DNA of 64,000 nucleotides from Massilia sp. KIM (GCF_002007115.1 NZ_MVAD01000002.1:868001-932000), one strand, 5' to 3'; positions 29,359-40,050 are shown, counted from the first letter of the stretch. Program-made: numbers and translations. The notes: generated from the letters alone by a model not told the origin.

Positions 29359-30018
29359 ATGAACAAAGTATGTGCGGCAGCAGTGTTCTCGCTCGTGTCC
29401 GGCATGGCCCTGGCCGGTCCCTCAAGCACCACGGTGACTTTCTCGAAGGGCTATGAAGGCTGGGTGCCGCCGACCGGCACCGCCGGCGGTTCCTACATCA
29501 GCTCCACCCCCGGCAGCAAACACGGCGAGGCCCTCTACACGGCCAACCCGGATACCTTCGGCCTCGAATGGTCGAACCGCGAGAACCCCGCCTTCATCGG
29601 CAACTTCGGCGCGGTAAAGTCGGTCACGATCGGCCTCGACATCAACGTGAAATCGATCACCTTCCGTGGCCGCGAGGTCGAGCGCGAACTGGTGGTCGAG
29701 CTGCGCGACTACGACAATCCCTACAACGGCATGCCCTACACCGCGGTCTGGGCCAAGCTCGGGACCATCAGCCACAAGGGCAGCTGGCAGCGCCTGCAGG
29801 TGACCATCCCCGACACCCGCGCCACCACCATGCCGGCCGGCTGGGGCGGCACCGGTTCGGGCGGGCTCTCGCTGCCGCCGGGCCGGACCTTCGCCGACGT
29901 GCTGGCGGGCGTCGACGAGATCGCGTTCACGACCTATGTGCCGGGCTGGTTCTACGGCTTCACGAACTACGAGCTGGCGGTCGACAACGTGTCGATCGCG
30001 GTGAGCGGCAGCCGCTGA
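29359..30018 (+). CDS. Secreted protein of unknown function
   Basis: A 219-residue exported protein. The signal peptide is MNKVCAAAVFSLVSGMALA, with cleavage likely after ALA. The mature part is rich in Gly, Thr and aromatic residues, with alternating beta-like patches (VELRDYDNPYNGMPYTAVWA and WFYGFTNYELAVDNVSIAVS). This resembles the jelly-roll sandwiches of carbohydrate-binding or PEP-CTERM-type exported proteins, but there is no C-terminal anchor. AAGGAG lies 10 bp before the ATG. Upstream, TTGACA at 29273 has no convincing -10. I do not recognise a family. Confidence 0.65.
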   Translation: MNKVCAAAVFSLVSGMALAGPSSTTVTFSKGYEGWVPPTGTAGGSYISSTPGSKHGEALYTANPDTFGLEWSNRENPAFIGNFGAVKSVTIGLDINVKSITFRGREVERELVVELRDYDNPYNGMPYTAVWAKLGTISHKGSWQRLQVTIPDTRATTMPAGWGGTGSGGLSLPPGRTFADVLAGVDEIAFTTYVPGWFYGFTNYELAVDNVSIAVSGSR

Positions 30019-30060
30019 CGCGGCGCGGGAAGGACGGGGTGGCCGGCGCCGGCCCCCCGT

Positions 30061-31935
30061 TCAGAGCAGGCCCTCGAAGGGCAGGATGTCGACGCTGTCG
30101 CCGGCCGCGACATCGCCCTGTTCGTCGTGCAGCACCACCATGCAGTTCGCTTCCGACATCGAGCGCAGGATGCCCGAGCCCTGGGAGCCGGTGATCCGCA
30201 CTTCGGGCAGGCCGTCGGCGCCGCGCGTCACGATGCCGCGCTGGTACTCGGTGCGCCCCGGCTTCTTGCGGATCGCGCCCGCGGAGCGCGCCTGCAGCAG
30301 GGGCAGCGGGGCCTCGGCGCCCATCATGCGCAGCAGGGCTTCGCGGGCGAAGAAGTAGAACGAGACCATCACCGCCACCGGATTGCCGGGCAGCCCGAAC
30401 AGGAAGGCCGAGCGGCCGTTCGAATTCACCCGCCCGAAGGCCAGCGGCCGGCCCGGGCGCATGCCGATCTTCCAGAAGCTCACGTCACCCAGGCGCGCCA
30501 TCACCTGTTTGGTGTAGTCGGCCGCGCCCACCGACACCCCGCCCGAGGTGATGATGGCGTCCGCGTTCTCGCAGGCGCTGCGCAGCGCTTCTTCCAGCGC
30601 CTCGGGGCTGTCGCGCACCACGCCCATGTCGACGATGTCGCAGCCCAGGCGCTGCAGCATGCCATAGATGGTGTAGCGGTTGCTGTCGTAGACGCAGCCC
30701 TCGCCCAGCGCCTCGCCGATCGAGCGCAGCTCGTCGCCGGTGGAGAAGAAGGCCACCCGCAGGCGGCGCCGCACCGGCACCTCGGCGATGCCGAGGGAGG
30801 CGATCAGGCCCAGGTCTGCCGGGCGCACGATCCTGCCGGCCGGCAGGGCGGCGCTGCCGGCCTTCAGGTCTTCGCCGGCGAAGCGGCGGTTGTCGCCCGG
30901 CTGGATGCTTCCCGCCCGCACCACGATGGCCTCGCCCAGGTCCTGGGCCACGAATTCCTGGGGCAGCACGCTGTCGCAGCCGGCCGGCATGACGCCGCCG
31001 GTCATGATGCGCACGCACTCGCCGGGCGCCGGGACCAGGCCGGAGGGCTTGCCCGCATAGGCCACGCCGATCACGCGCAGGGTGGCCGCGCCTTCGCGCG
31101 GCAGGTCGGCCCCGCGCAGGGCGTAGCCGTCCATGGCCGAGTTGTCGTGGGCCGGCACGTTGATCGGCGAGACGATGTCGCGCGCCAGCACGCGCCCGAG
31201 GGCGGCGCGCAGCGCCACCTGCTCGACCGCGCGCACCGGCTCCACGAACTCGCGGATGATGCGCTGGGCGCTGCGCACCGGCAGCGCGTCCGGGTCGTAG
31301 CCGTCGACGCAGCTGGCGATCCGGGCCAGGGTGGGCGGCTGGGAGTCGTCCAGCGCGCGCAGCTCGTCCAGGGTGTTGATATTACGGAAGGCGTCGGCGT
31401 CCTCGAACAGCACCTCGACCGCCACCAGGTCCTTGTACCAGCCGTCGACCCGGCGTCCGCCTTCGGCCAGGTAGCGCGACAGTTCCGGCAGGCGGCTGGC
31501 GCGCACCAGGCAGAACACCGGGTGCGGCTGGGCGCGCATGCCGGGCTCGCGGGTGGCGGCGTAGGCGACGTCGGCGTCGTTCGCTTCGAGTGCGGCGGCC
31601 AGGCGCGCGGCCAGGTCCTCGGGCAGGAAGGGCGAATCGCAGGGCACGGCCAGCAGGAAGGGCGTGGCGCAGTGGCGCAGGCCTGCTTCCAGGCCGGCCA
31701 GCGGGCCGGCGAAGTCCGGGGTCTCGTCGGCCCATACCGGCACGCCGAGCGCGGCGTAGGCCTCGCGGTTGCGGTTGGCGTTGATGGCCAGGCTGCCGAC
31801 CTGGGGCGCCAGGCGCGCCAGCACCTCGGCCGCCATGGTCTTGCCGCGGAAGGGCTGCAGGCCCTTGTCGACGTGGCCCATGCGCGTGCCGCGTCCACCC
31901 GCTAGGATCAATCCGCTGATCGCATTCCTGTCCAT
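30061..31935 (-). CDS. MobA-MoeA fusion: molybdenum cofactor guanylyltransferase / molybdopterin molybdenumtransferase
   Basis: A 624-residue fusion. Residues 1 to about 197 are MobA: ISGLILAGGRGTRMGHVDKG is the GTP-binding site and AVPCDSPFLP holds the metal-binding Asp. Residues about 203-624 are a full-length MoeA: RIASCVDGYDPDALPV, INVPAHDNSAMDGYALRG, RIMTGGVMPAGCD, AFFSTGDELRS and FGLPGNPVAVMVSFYFF. No stop, ATG, GTG or TTG lies between the two parts in this frame, so it appears to be one polypeptide. It would insert molybdate into MPT and attach GMP. The start lies 2 bp after the moaA stop. The open frame extends upstream of 31935 only into moaA-overlapping sequence. Confidence 0.9.
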   Translation of the reverse strand: MDRNAISGLILAGGRGTRMGHVDKGLQPFRGKTMAAEVLARLAPQVGSLAINANRNREAYAALGVPVWADETPDFAGPLAGLEAGLRHCATPFLLAVPCDSPFLPEDLAARLAAALEANDADVAYAATREPGMRAQPHPVFCLVRASRLPELSRYLAEGGRRVDGWYKDLVAVEVLFEDADAFRNINTLDELRALDDSQPPTLARIASCVDGYDPDALPVRSAQRIIREFVEPVRAVEQVALRAALGRVLARDIVSPINVPAHDNSAMDGYALRGADLPREGAATLRVIGVAYAGKPSGLVPAPGECVRIMTGGVMPAGCDSVLPQEFVAQDLGEAIVVRAGSIQPGDNRRFAGEDLKAGSAALPAGRIVRPADLGLIASLGIAEVPVRRRLRVAFFSTGDELRSIGEALGEGCVYDSNRYTIYGMLQRLGCDIVDMGVVRDSPEALEEALRSACENADAIITSGGVSVGAADYTKQVMARLGDVSFWKIGMRPGRPLAFGRVNSNGRSAFLFGLPGNPVAVMVSFYFFAREALLRMMGAEAPLPLLQARSAGAIRKKPGRTEYQRGIVTRGADGLPEVRITGSQGSGILRSMSEANCMVVLHDEQGDVAAGDSVDILPFEGLL

Positions 31936-31937
31936 AT

Positions 31938-33047
31938 TCACCCGCCGATGTAGGACATCTCGACCTTGCGCTCGCCCGCGTCCGGGCGCGCGGTCGCGGC
32001 GGTGCGGGTTTCGGAATAGCGGTCGGCGCGCACCCGCCACAGCTGGGCGATGGCGCCGGACAGCTCCAGGTCGGAGCGGCCTTCGCGCAGCAGGGCGCGC
32101 AGGTCATGGCCGCGGGTGGCGAACAGGCAGGTGTAGAGCTTGCCCTCGGTCGACAGGCGCAGGCGCGTGCAGTCGCGGCAGAAGGCCTGGGTGACGCTGG
32201 AGATCACGCCGATCTCGCCGGCGCCGTCCGCATAGCGCCAGCGCGCCGCGGTCTCGCCCGTGTAGTTGGGATCGATCGGGACCAGGGGCATCTCGGCCGA
32301 GATGCGGCGCACCACCTCGGCGGAGGGCAGCACCTCGTCCATGTTCCAGCCGTTGGAGGCGCCCACGTCCATGTATTCGATGAAGCGCAGGATGTAGGGC
32401 GAGTCCTTGAAGTGGCGCGCCATCGGCAGGATCTCGCCGTCGTTGGTGCCGCCCTTGACCACCATGTTGATCTTGATCGGTCCCAGGCCGGCGGCGTGGG
32501 CGGCGTCGATGCCGTCCAGTACGTCGGACACCGAGAAGTCCACGTCGTTCATGCGCTTGAACATGGCGTCGTCGAGCGCGTCGAGCGAGACCGTGACGCG
32601 GTCCAGGCCCGCGTCCTTGAGCGCGCGCGCCTTGCGCGCCAGCAGCGAGCCGTTGGTGGTCAGGGTCAGGTCGAGCGGGCGGCCGGAGGGCGTCGGGATG
32701 GCGCGCAGCATCGCGATCAGGCGCTCGAGGTCCTTGCGCAGCAGGGGTTCGCCGCCGGTCAGGCGCAGCTTCTCGACCCCGTGGGCCACGAAGATGCGCG
32801 CCACCCGCTCGATTTCCTCGAAGGAGAGCAGGGCGCTGTGCGGGAGGTAGGCGTAGTCCTTGTCGAACACCTCCTTCGGCATGCAGTAGACGCAGCGGAA
32901 ATTGCAGCGGTCGGTGACGGAAATGCGCAGGTCGTGCAGGGGCCGCCCGAGCGCGTCCATCAGGAGGCCGGTAGGCGCTTCGGGTCTTGCGGGCACCGTC
33001 AGCGAGGGTGCGCGCAGGTCGTTGATCAGGATGATTTTTTCAGCCAT
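31938..33047 (-). CDS. moaA: GTP 3',8-cyclase (radical SAM, molybdenum cofactor)
   Basis: First step of molybdopterin synthesis: converts GTP to 3',8-cyclo-GTP. The 369-residue protein has the radical-SAM cluster C48-x3-C52-x2-C55 (RCNFRCVYC), LTGGEPLL, and the second cluster with Cys290, Cys293 and Cys307 ([19 protein letters not shown]). It ends in the conserved Gly-Gly needed for activity. ATG 33047 lies inside the last codons of chrA (8-bp overlap), while the stop lies 2 bp from the mobA-moeA start, so the three genes form one operon. Confidence 0.95.
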   Translation of the reverse strand: MAEKIILINDLRAPSLTVPARPEAPTGLLMDALGRPLHDLRISVTDRCNFRCVYCMPKEVFDKDYAYLPHSALLSFEEIERVARIFVAHGVEKLRLTGGEPLLRKDLERLIAMLRAIPTPSGRPLDLTLTTNGSLLARKARALKDAGLDRVTVSLDALDDAMFKRMNDVDFSVSDVLDGIDAAHAAGLGPIKINMVVKGGTNDGEILPMARHFKDSPYILRFIEYMDVGASNGWNMDEVLPSAEVVRRISAEMPLVPIDPNYTGETAARWRYADGAGEIGVISSVTQAFCRDCTRLRLSTEGKLYTCLFATRGHDLRALLREGRSDLELSGAIAQLWRVRADRYSETRTAATARPDAGERKVEMSYIGG

Positions 33048-34365
33048 GCCAATACGATAGCACGAGCCCCGCCATTCCACAGGCGGCGATCAGTTTGATG
33101 GGGCCGACGCGAAAAGCCAGCAGGGCGACGGCGGCCGCCGCGCCGATCGCGAGCGCGGCCGGCTGGAGCACGCCGCCGGCGAAGAACACGTGCTGGCCGA
33201 AGAACAGCGCGAGGCTGGCGATCACGCCCACCACGGCGGCCGAGATGGCGCTCAAGGGCGCGCTCCAGCGCAACTGGCCGCGTCCCGACTCGACCAGCGG
33301 GCCGCCGGCCAGGATGAAGACGAAGGAGGGCAGGAAGGTGAACAGCGCCGCCACCAGCGCGCCGGCCACGCCGGCGATGGCCAGGTGCCCGGGGCCGAAC
33401 AGGGCATGGGTCCAGCCGCCGACGAAGCCGACGAAGGCGACGATCATGATCAGGGGGCCGGGCGTGGTCTCGCCCAGCGCCAGGCCGTCGATCATCTGGT
33501 GCGCATCGAGCCAGCCGTAGTGCTCGACCGCGCCCTGGACCACGTAGGGCAGCACCGCGTAGGCCCCGCCGAAGCTCATCACGGCGGCCTTGGTGAAGAA
33601 CCAGCCCATCTGCGCCAGGGCGTGCTCGCGCCCGAAGGCCAGGGCCAGCAGCAGCCAGGCGGCGCCGGCCAGGGCGCAGCCGAGCAGGCAGGCGCGCAGC
33701 AGGCGCGGCCAGCTGAAGCGAGCGTGCTCGGGCGTGGGGGTGTCGTCGTCGATCAGCGCCGGGGCCGGGGCAGGGCGCCCGGGCCCGGCCGGGTGGGCGC
33801 CGCCGGGCTGGAAGCGCTCGGGCCACAGGCGCGCGCCCACCACGCCGGCCAGGGCGGCGCCGAGCACGATCAGGGGGAAGGGCAGGTCGGCCACGGCGAT
33901 GGCGAGGAAGGCGGCGAGGGCGATCGCGGCCAGCGCGCCATTGCGCAGGGTGCGCGTGCCGATACGCCAGGCGGCGGCGATCACCAGGGCGACCACGGCG
34001 GGCTTGATGCCGGCCATCAGGCCCGCGATGAGGGCCAGGTGGCCATAGGCGAGGTAGACCCAGGACAGCAGCATCAGGAGCAGCAGCGAGGGCAGGATGA
34101 ACAGCAGGCCGGCCGCGATGCCGCCGGGCGCGCGGTGCAGCAGCCAGCCGATGTAGACCGCGAGCTGGGTGGCTTCGGGGCCGGGCAGCAGCATGCAGTA
34201 GTTGAGGGCGTGCAGGAAACGCCGCTCCGAGATCCAGCGCCGCCGTTCGACCAGTTCGGCGTGCATCAGGGCGATCTGGCCGGCCGGGCCGCCGAAGCTG
34301 ATGAAGCCGAGCTTGAGCCAGAAGAGCAGGGCGGTGCGGAAGGGGACGGGCGCGGGCGTGGACAT
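33040..34365 (-). CDS. chrA: Chromate transporter, CHR family, two-domain
   Basis: A 441-residue inner-membrane protein with two homologous halves, each with five or six hydrophobic segments. The N-terminal half has [20 protein letters not shown] and [15 protein letters not shown]; the C-terminal half has [19 protein letters not shown] and [20 protein letters not shown]. ChrA proteins export chromate, but many are uncharacterised anion transporters. It overlaps moaA by 8 bp and is the first gene of the molybdenum cofactor operon, which is unusual and raises the chance of an oxyanion (molybdate, sulfate or chromate) role. Confidence 0.9.
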   Translation of the reverse strand: MSTPAPVPFRTALLFWLKLGFISFGGPAGQIALMHAELVERRRWISERRFLHALNYCMLLPGPEATQLAVYIGWLLHRAPGGIAAGLLFILPSLLLLMLLSWVYLAYGHLALIAGLMAGIKPAVVALVIAAAWRIGTRTLRNGALAAIALAAFLAIAVADLPFPLIVLGAALAGVVGARLWPERFQPGGAHPAGPGRPAPAPALIDDDTPTPEHARFSWPRLLRACLLGCALAGAAWLLLALAFGREHALAQMGWFFTKAAVMSFGGAYAVLPYVVQGAVEHYGWLDAHQMIDGLALGETTPGPLIMIVAFVGFVGGWTHALFGPGHLAIAGVAGALVAALFTFLPSFVFILAGGPLVESGRGQLRWSAPLSAISAAVVGVIASLALFFGQHVFFAGGVLQPAALAIGAAAAVALLAFRVGPIKLIAACGMAGLVLSYWHG

Positions 34366-34427
34366 CCGATGATTGTAAACGCTGGGTGTGTCCGAGCGGT
34401 GACCGGCGCAGGGCGGCGGGTACGCAA

Positions 34428-34456
34428 AAGAAAAGGGAGCCGAAGCTCCCTTTCCT
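34428..34456 (-). terminator. Rho-independent terminator of rne
   Basis: On the minus strand, AAAGGGAGC-TTCG-GCTCCC is followed by TTTTCTTTT. The loop is the stable TTCG type. It lies 16 bp after the rne stop and separates rne from the downstream chrA operon. Confidence 0.88.
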
Positions 34457-34471
34457 TGTCACGCCTTCACA

Positions 34472-37400
34472 TCAACGGCGGGTGTCCACCTGGATCAGGG
34501 GCTCGTCCACCGGCGGCGGGGCCGGCTTGCGGGTGCGGCGCGGACGCGGCGCGGGCGCAGCCTGGGCGGCCGCTTCCTGCGCGGCGCGCACCTTTTCCGG
34601 ATCGGTCGCGGCCAGTTGCAGGCCGGCACGTTCCAGCAGCGCGTTCAGGTCCATCGGTGCTTCAGGAGCAGCCGGGGCCGGCGCGGTGCTGACGGCCGGG
34701 GCGGCGGCCGGAGCCGGTTCCACGGCGACCGCGGCGACCGGTTCAGCCACCGGCGCGACGACCGGAGCGCTTTCCACGGCCACCGGGGCCGGCGCGGGGG
34801 CCGGAGCCGGAGCGGGGGCCAGGGCCAGGGTAGCTTCGACCGGCGCAAGGGCTTGCACCGGCGCAGCGGCCGCCTGCTCGGCAGCGGCAGCAGCGGCGCG
34901 CGCCGCGGCGATCGACGCCGAGGTCGGGAACATGTGCTGCGGCGCCTGAGCCTCAGCCTGCACCGCAGCCGGAGCCGCGATTGGAGCCGGAGCCGGCTTG
35001 GCGGCAGCCTCGGCCTTCGCCTGGGCGGCGGCTACCGAGGCGGCGGTCGGGAAGGGCCACGGACCGAGCTCGGCCTTGGTGGACCTGGCCTGCGCCTTGA
35101 ACTTGGCGGCGGCTTCGTCCGCGACCGGCGCGAAGGCCGGCGCTTCCTCGGCGCCTTCCGCGCCCTCGACGCCCTCGACCTGGTCGCGGTCGCGGCGGTT
35201 ACGGTTGCGGCCACCACGACGGCGGCGGCGGCGCGGCTCGTCGCCGCCTTCGCCATCGAGTTCCTCGCCGGCCGGGCCGCTGGCGGCGACCTTCACGGCG
35301 TGTTCCAGCACGTCGCCATGCGGGGTGGTGGTAGCCAGCTCGGCTTCCTGGGCCGGCGCCGCCACGGCGGCGACCTGCTTCAGTTCCTCGGCCTTGGCTT
35401 CCACCGGCTGCTGGGCGCGCTCGCCACGCTCACGCGGCTGGCGCGGCTTGCGCTCCCCGCGTTCCGGGCGTTCGGCGCGTTCCGGGCGCTCCGCGCCTTC
35501 GGCGCGCGGCGCTGCAGCAGCGGTCTCGACCTGCTCGCGCGCTTCACGCGGCTGGCGCGGCGGACGCGGCTGGCGTGGCGGACGGCCTTCGGCCTCCGGC
35601 GCCTTGTTCTCTTCGCTCACGGCACCCTTGGCGACGGTCTCGCGCTCCTCGCGCTCACGGCCACCCTTGCCGCCATTGCGGCCGCCGTTGCGCGCACGCT
35701 GGCCACGGCCATTGCGTTCGCCGTTGCGCTCGCCCGCAGCGGGTGCGGCCGGCTTCTCGGCCACCACCGGCGACGGGGCCGGGGTCGGCGCGGCGGGCGC
35801 GCCGAGGAAGAAGTTGCGCAGGCGGGCGAAGAAGCCTTGCTCGGCCGGTGCGGCGGCGGCCGGGGCCGGCGCCGGGGCGGCAGCGGCCTCGACCGGCTTG
35901 GCCGGCTTGGCGGCTTCGCTGCGGTCCACCATCGGGGCCGGCTGGGCCGGGGTGATGGTCTTGACCACGGCTTCCTGGCGCGGCTTCTGCTCTTCCTTCT
36001 GGCGCTTGGCGTAGGCCATGTCGGTGTCGGCCGACTCCGCCATGGTGTAGCTGGCGGCGCTGTCTTCCAGACGCGGATCGTCGTGCTTGATGCGCTCGAG
36101 CTTGTAGTGCGGGGTGTCCAGATGCTTGTTCGGGATCAGGATCACGGTGATGCGGTGGCGGTTCTCGATCTTGAGCACTTCGCCACGCTTTTCGTTCAGC
36201 AGGAAGGCGGCGACGTCGACCGGCACCTGCACGTGGATCGCGGCCGAGTTTTCCTTCATCGCCTCTTCCTGGATGATGCGCAGGACTTGCAGGGCCGATG
36301 ATTCGGTGTCGCGGATGTGGCCGGTGCCCGAGCAGCGCGGGCAGGTCACGTGCGAGCCTTCCGACAGCGAAGGACGCAGGCGCTGGCGCGACAGTTCCAT
36401 CAGGCCGAAGCGCGAGATCTTGCCCATCTGCACGCGGGCGCGGTCATGGTGCAGGGCGTCCTTGAGGCGCTGCTCGACTTCGCGCTGGTTCTTGGCCACT
36501 TCCATGTCGATGAAGTCGATCACGATCAGGCCGCCCAGGTCGCGCAGGCGCAGCTGGCGGGCCACTTCGTCGGCCGCTTCGCAGTTGGTGTTGAAGGCGG
36601 TGGTCTCGATGTCCGAGCCGCGGGTGGCGCGGGCCGAGTTGACGTCGATGGAGACCAGGGCTTCGGTGTGGTCGATCACGATCGCGCCGCCCGAGGGCAG
36701 GGGCACGGTGCGTGCGTAGGCGGTCTCGATCTGGTGTTCGATCTGGAAACGCGAGAACAGCGGCACGTCGTCGCTGTAGCGCTTCACGCGGTGCGCCATG
36801 TCGGGCATCACGTGGCTCATGAACTGCTGGGCCTGTTCGTAGATCTCGTCGGTGTCGATCAGGACTTCGCCGATGTCGGGCTGGAAGTAGTCGCGGATGG
36901 CGCGGATGACGAGCGAGGATTCCTGGTAGATCAGGAAGGGGCCGGGCGCCGATTTGCCGGCGCCTTCGATCGCGCGCCACAACTGCATCAGGTAGTTCAG
37001 GTCCCACTGGAGTTCTTCGACGGTGCGGCCGATGCCGGCGGTCCGGGCGATGACCGACATGCCTTGCGGCAGGTCGAGCTTGTCCATGGTTTCGCGCAGT
37101 TCCTGGCGCTCCTCGCCCTCGACGCGGCGCGAAACGCCGCCGCCGCGCGGGTTGTTCGGCATCAGGACCAGGTAGCGGCCGGCCAGCGAGATGAAGGAGG
37201 TCAGCGCGGCGCCCTTGTTGCCGCGCTCTTCCTTCTCGACCTGGACCATGATTTCCTGGCCTTCGCGCAGCGCTTCCTTGATGGTGCAGTTACGCACGTC
37301 GACGCCATCGCGGAAATAAGAGCGGGCAACTTCTTTGAAGGGGAGGAAACCGTGGCGGTCTTCGCCGTAGCTGACGAAGCAAGCTTCGAGGGAGGGTTCG

Positions 37401-37546
37401 ATGCGGGTGATGACACCCTTGTAGATATTGGACTTGCGCTGTTCGCGTCCGGCTGTTTCGATGTCGATGTCAATCAGTTTTTGGCCATCGACGATCGCTA
37501 CGCGCAACTCCTCTTGCTGCGTAGCGTTGAACAACATACGTTTCAT
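34472..37546 (-). CDS. rne: Ribonuclease E
   Basis: Essential endoribonuclease and scaffold of the RNA degradosome, 1024 residues. The S1 domain lies at about 38-120 and RNase H-like and catalytic parts follow. The metal-binding Asp pair is D301 ([14 protein letters not shown]) and D344 ([10 protein letters not shown]). The Zn-link is Cys402/Cys405 (CPRCSGTG), joining two protomers. From about residue 525 on, the scaffold is disordered, Pro/Ala/Arg-rich, with RNA-binding runs ([20 protein letters not shown] and [11 protein letters not shown]). It is divergent from rluC, as is common in proteobacteria, and has a TTCG terminator. Confidence 0.95.
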   Translation of the reverse strand: MKRMLFNATQQEELRVAIVDGQKLIDIDIETAGREQRKSNIYKGVITRIEPSLEACFVSYGEDRHGFLPFKEVARSYFRDGVDVRNCTIKEALREGQEIMVQVEKEERGNKGAALTSFISLAGRYLVLMPNNPRGGGVSRRVEGEERQELRETMDKLDLPQGMSVIARTAGIGRTVEELQWDLNYLMQLWRAIEGAGKSAPGPFLIYQESSLVIRAIRDYFQPDIGEVLIDTDEIYEQAQQFMSHVMPDMAHRVKRYSDDVPLFSRFQIEHQIETAYARTVPLPSGGAIVIDHTEALVSIDVNSARATRGSDIETTAFNTNCEAADEVARQLRLRDLGGLIVIDFIDMEVAKNQREVEQRLKDALHHDRARVQMGKISRFGLMELSRQRLRPSLSEGSHVTCPRCSGTGHIRDTESSALQVLRIIQEEAMKENSAAIHVQVPVDVAAFLLNEKRGEVLKIENRHRITVILIPNKHLDTPHYKLERIKHDDPRLEDSAASYTMAESADTDMAYAKRQKEEQKPRQEAVVKTITPAQPAPMVDRSEAAKPAKPVEAAAAPAPAPAAAAPAEQGFFARLRNFFLGAPAAPTPAPSPVVAEKPAAPAAGERNGERNGRGQRARNGGRNGGKGGREREERETVAKGAVSEENKAPEAEGRPPRQPRPPRQPREAREQVETAAAAPRAEGAERPERAERPERGERKPRQPRERGERAQQPVEAKAEELKQVAAVAAPAQEAELATTTPHGDVLEHAVKVAASGPAGEELDGEGGDEPRRRRRRGGRNRNRRDRDQVEGVEGAEGAEEAPAFAPVADEAAAKFKAQARSTKAELGPWPFPTAASVAAAQAKAEAAAKPAPAPIAAPAAVQAEAQAPQHMFPTSASIAAARAAAAAAEQAAAAPVQALAPVEATLALAPAPAPAPAPAPVAVESAPVVAPVAEPVAAVAVEPAPAAAPAVSTAPAPAAPEAPMDLNALLERAGLQLAATDPEKVRAAQEAAAQAAPAPRPRRTRKPAPPPVDEPLIQVDTRR

Positions 37547-38271
37547 TTTTATAAACTCCGCGACCCGTAGGCCGTGTCATTGCCGTCCTTGCGGACGGCG
37601 AAGTACAGGGAATACGCGGGGAAGGGAGCGTTGGAGGGAATGCCCGGGGCGTGCGGGCGGCAATGCCAGGCATTGCTGCGCGCAACGGGGCGCGGTGGAG
37701 CCGAACGTGATTGCCTTCGCACGCCGCAACCTCGACCTGGCCGTCTGCCTTTCCTTCGGAACAGGCACGACGGCGGGAGGGGCGGTGCGCAACAACCAGC
37801 CAAACCGTAGCCAGCGAACAAACCAAGACTTCGATACGTAGGCGATCAAACTCAGCCTTTACTCTCAAGCCTTCGGATGAGGCTTACATCGGGTCGGGCG
37901 AAAACGACAAGCGTTATCGGCGCCATCATCCGACGAGCCGCCAATCGGGCGGCTTGCCGGTATTTATCCTTAACGATCCAAACAATCCAATCCTGCACTC
38001 AGTCGCGCGACCCGATTACAACTGCAGGTGCAACCCTGGTCCGCCGCTGAGTGTGCGTACACGTATCGGAATCACGCCAAGCCTGCTGCGCGCCGCACTG
38101 CCGGCTTGCGTTGCCCGCCGTACCGAAGTACGCCCGGGCTTGCCGGCCAGCCTTGCCGCCGCTCGCGACGCTCGTCCGCGATTCCTTTTTCCATCGAATT
38201 TGCACATTGGCGGGGCCGATGGAGCGCGCCCCTGTGTAAAATATCGTTTTAATTCTTACACCAGCAGAGGT
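37547..38271. other. Long rne leader / divergent intergenic region
   Basis: About 725 bp lie between the rne start and the rluC promoter. In E. coli the rne mRNA has a long 5' leader used for autoregulation by RNase E cleavage, and this region is likely the counterpart. I see GC-rich inverted stretches near 37690-37750 and 38090-38170. All open frames here are Arg-rich, mutually overlapping and lack a ribosome-binding site, so I call none. Promoter elements for rne could not be fixed. Confidence 0.4.
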
Positions 38272-38298
38272 TTGACCGCCGCCTGTCGATTATATATT
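38272..38298 (+). promoter_or_regulatory. Candidate promoter of rluC
   Basis: TTGACC at 38272-38277 and TATATT at 38293-38298, separated by 15 bp, which is short but workable. Transcription would begin near 38305, supporting the rluC start at 38342 rather than the ATG at 38303. Confidence 0.45.
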
Positions 38299-38341
38299 CA
38301 AAATGAAGGACTTAGAGAGAATTTCTGGGAAGACAGAGAGA

Positions 38342-39325
38342 ATGGCAGTGCAAAACGATGTTGTTCCCCCTTCATCACAGGCCGCACTCGGAGCGCAGTT
38401 CGTCACGATCACCGAAGAAGAAGCCGGTCAGCGTATCGATAATTACCTGTTGCGTGTCTGCAAAGGCGTACCCAAGAGCCATATTTACCGCATCCTGCGC
38501 TCGGGCGAGGTGAGGGTGAACAAGGGCCGCATCGACCAGGTCTACCGCCTGGCCGAAGGCGATATCGTGCGCATTCCCCCGATCCGCCTGGCCGAGAAGG
38601 CCAGCAGCCAGACCGCACCCGGCGCCGAGTTCGCCGTGGTGTTCGAAGACACGCACCTGCTCGTGATCGACAAGCCGGCCGGCGTCGCCGTGCATGGCGG
38701 CTCGGGCGTGTCCTATGGCGTGATCGAGCAGTTGCGCGCGGCGCGGCCCCAGGCCAAGTTCCTGGAACTGGTGCACCGCCTCGACCGCGAGACCTCGGGC
38801 TTGTTGCTGATCGCCAAGAAGCGCACGGCGCTGACCAATCTGCACGCGCAGATGCGCGACGGCCATACCGACAAGCGCTATCTCACCGCGGTCCATGGCG
38901 ACTGGACCAACAAGCGCCAGCACGTCAAGCTGCCGCTGCACAAGTTCACCACGCCCGATGGCGAACGCCGCGTGGTGGTGCAGGCGGGCGGCCAGGAAGC
39001 CCACACGGTGTTCAACCTGCTGCGCAAATGGCAGGACGTGGCCCTGCTTGAAGCCGAGCTCAAGACCGGACGCACGCACCAGATCCGCGTGCACCTGGCC
39101 TCCTCGGGCTTCCCCATCCTGGGCGACGAGAAATACGGCGACTTCGCCCTCAACAAGCGTCTGCAGAAGGGCGGCGAAGACCGCGGCCCCCTGCGCCGCA
39201 TGTTCCTGCACGCCTGGCAGATCACCTTCACCCACCCGGACAGCGGCAAGCAGATGACCCTGAAGGCGCCGCTCCCGGCGGAGTGCGACCGATTCTTGCT
39301 AAGCTTGGGGCAACCCGTCGCCTAG
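38342..39325 (+). CDS. rluC: 23S rRNA pseudouridine synthase RluC family
   Basis: Converts specific uridines of 23S rRNA (955, 2504 and 2580 in E. coli) to pseudouridine. The 327-residue protein has an N-terminal S4 domain (QRIDNYLLRVCKGVPKSHIY), then the synthase domain with catalytic Asp in HRLDRETSGLLLIAKK, and TGRTHQIRVHL near the end. The start at 38342 is chosen because of the adjacent promoter. It is divergent from rne and is followed by a HAD phosphatase, a Rieske protein and an S49 peptidase in the same direction, a common Burkholderiales order. Confidence 0.93.
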   Translation: MAVQNDVVPPSSQAALGAQFVTITEEEAGQRIDNYLLRVCKGVPKSHIYRILRSGEVRVNKGRIDQVYRLAEGDIVRIPPIRLAEKASSQTAPGAEFAVVFEDTHLLVIDKPAGVAVHGGSGVSYGVIEQLRAARPQAKFLELVHRLDRETSGLLLIAKKRTALTNLHAQMRDGHTDKRYLTAVHGDWTNKRQHVKLPLHKFTTPDGERRVVVQAGGQEAHTVFNLLRKWQDVALLEAELKTGRTHQIRVHLASSGFPILGDEKYGDFALNKRLQKGGEDRGPLRRMFLHAWQITFTHPDSGKQMTLKAPLPAECDRFLLSLGQPVA

Positions 39326-39388
39326 CACGGCCGACCCGTCATTCATACAATTACCTTAGGGGACAGGCGGCCGCCGCCGCCAAACAAC

Positions 39389-40048
39389 ATGCCAAGAAAA
39401 CAATTTGATCTGATCGTGTTCGACTGGGACGGCACGCTGATGGACAGCACCGCGACCATCGTCAAGTGCATCCAGTCGGCCGCGCGCGACCTCGGCCTGC
39501 CGGTGCCCAGCGATGCCTCGGCCGCCCATGTCATCGGCCTCGGCTTGTCCGAGGCGATGCAGGCCGTCATGCCCGACATCGAGCCGGCCCTGTATCCGCG
39601 GATGGTCGAGCGCTACCGCTACCATTTCTTGACCAAGGACCACGAACTGGTGCTGTTCAAGGGCGTACGCGAGATGTTGAGCGATCTTGCCAACGAGGGC
39701 TATTTCCTGGCCGTGGCGACCGGGAAAAGCCGGGTGGGCCTGAACCGCGCCCTGAACGCGGCCGGCCTGCTGTCGACCTTCGACGCTACCCGTTGCGCGG
39801 ATGAGACATTCTCCAAGCCCCATCCGGCCATGCTGCAGGAACTCACCCGCGAGCTGGGCCAGGACCTGAAGCGCACCGTGATGATCGGCGACACCACCCA
39901 CGACCTGATGATGGCCAACAACGCCGGCGCGGCCGGCGTCGCGGTCGAATTCGGCGCCCATCCCGTGACCCAGCTGCAAGCCTGCAAGCCCCTGTTCTCG
40001 GCCCGTTCGGTGCCCGAACTGCACGCCTGGCTGCTCGAGAACGCGTGA
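39389..40048 (+). CDS. HAD-superfamily phosphatase (Gph/PGP-like)
   Basis: A 219-residue HAD-IA hydrolase. Motif I is FDWDGTLMDS with the nucleophilic Asp; motif II is AVATGKSR; motif III is KPHPAML; and motif IV is VMIGDTTHDLMMANNAGA. The four-helix cap lies between about residues 20 and 85. Phosphoglycolate phosphatase is the likeliest family name, but the exact substrate is not readable. It lies 63 bp after rluC, and its TGA (40046-40048) lies 2 bp before the ATG of the next gene, so coupling is expected. Confidence 0.9.
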   Translation: MPRKQFDLIVFDWDGTLMDSTATIVKCIQSAARDLGLPVPSDASAAHVIGLGLSEAMQAVMPDIEPALYPRMVERYRYHFLTKDHELVLFKGVREMLSDLANEGYFLAVATGKSRVGLNRALNAAGLLSTFDATRCADETFSKPHPAMLQELTRELGQDLKRTVMIGDTTHDLMMANNAGAAGVAVEFGAHPVTQLQACKPLFSARSVPELHAWLLENA

Positions 40049-40050
40049 CG

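Noticed and set aside
37711..38442. 243-codon plus-strand frame ahead of rluC
   Set aside because: It overlaps the rluC start in another frame, is Arg-rich and covers the presumed rne leader.
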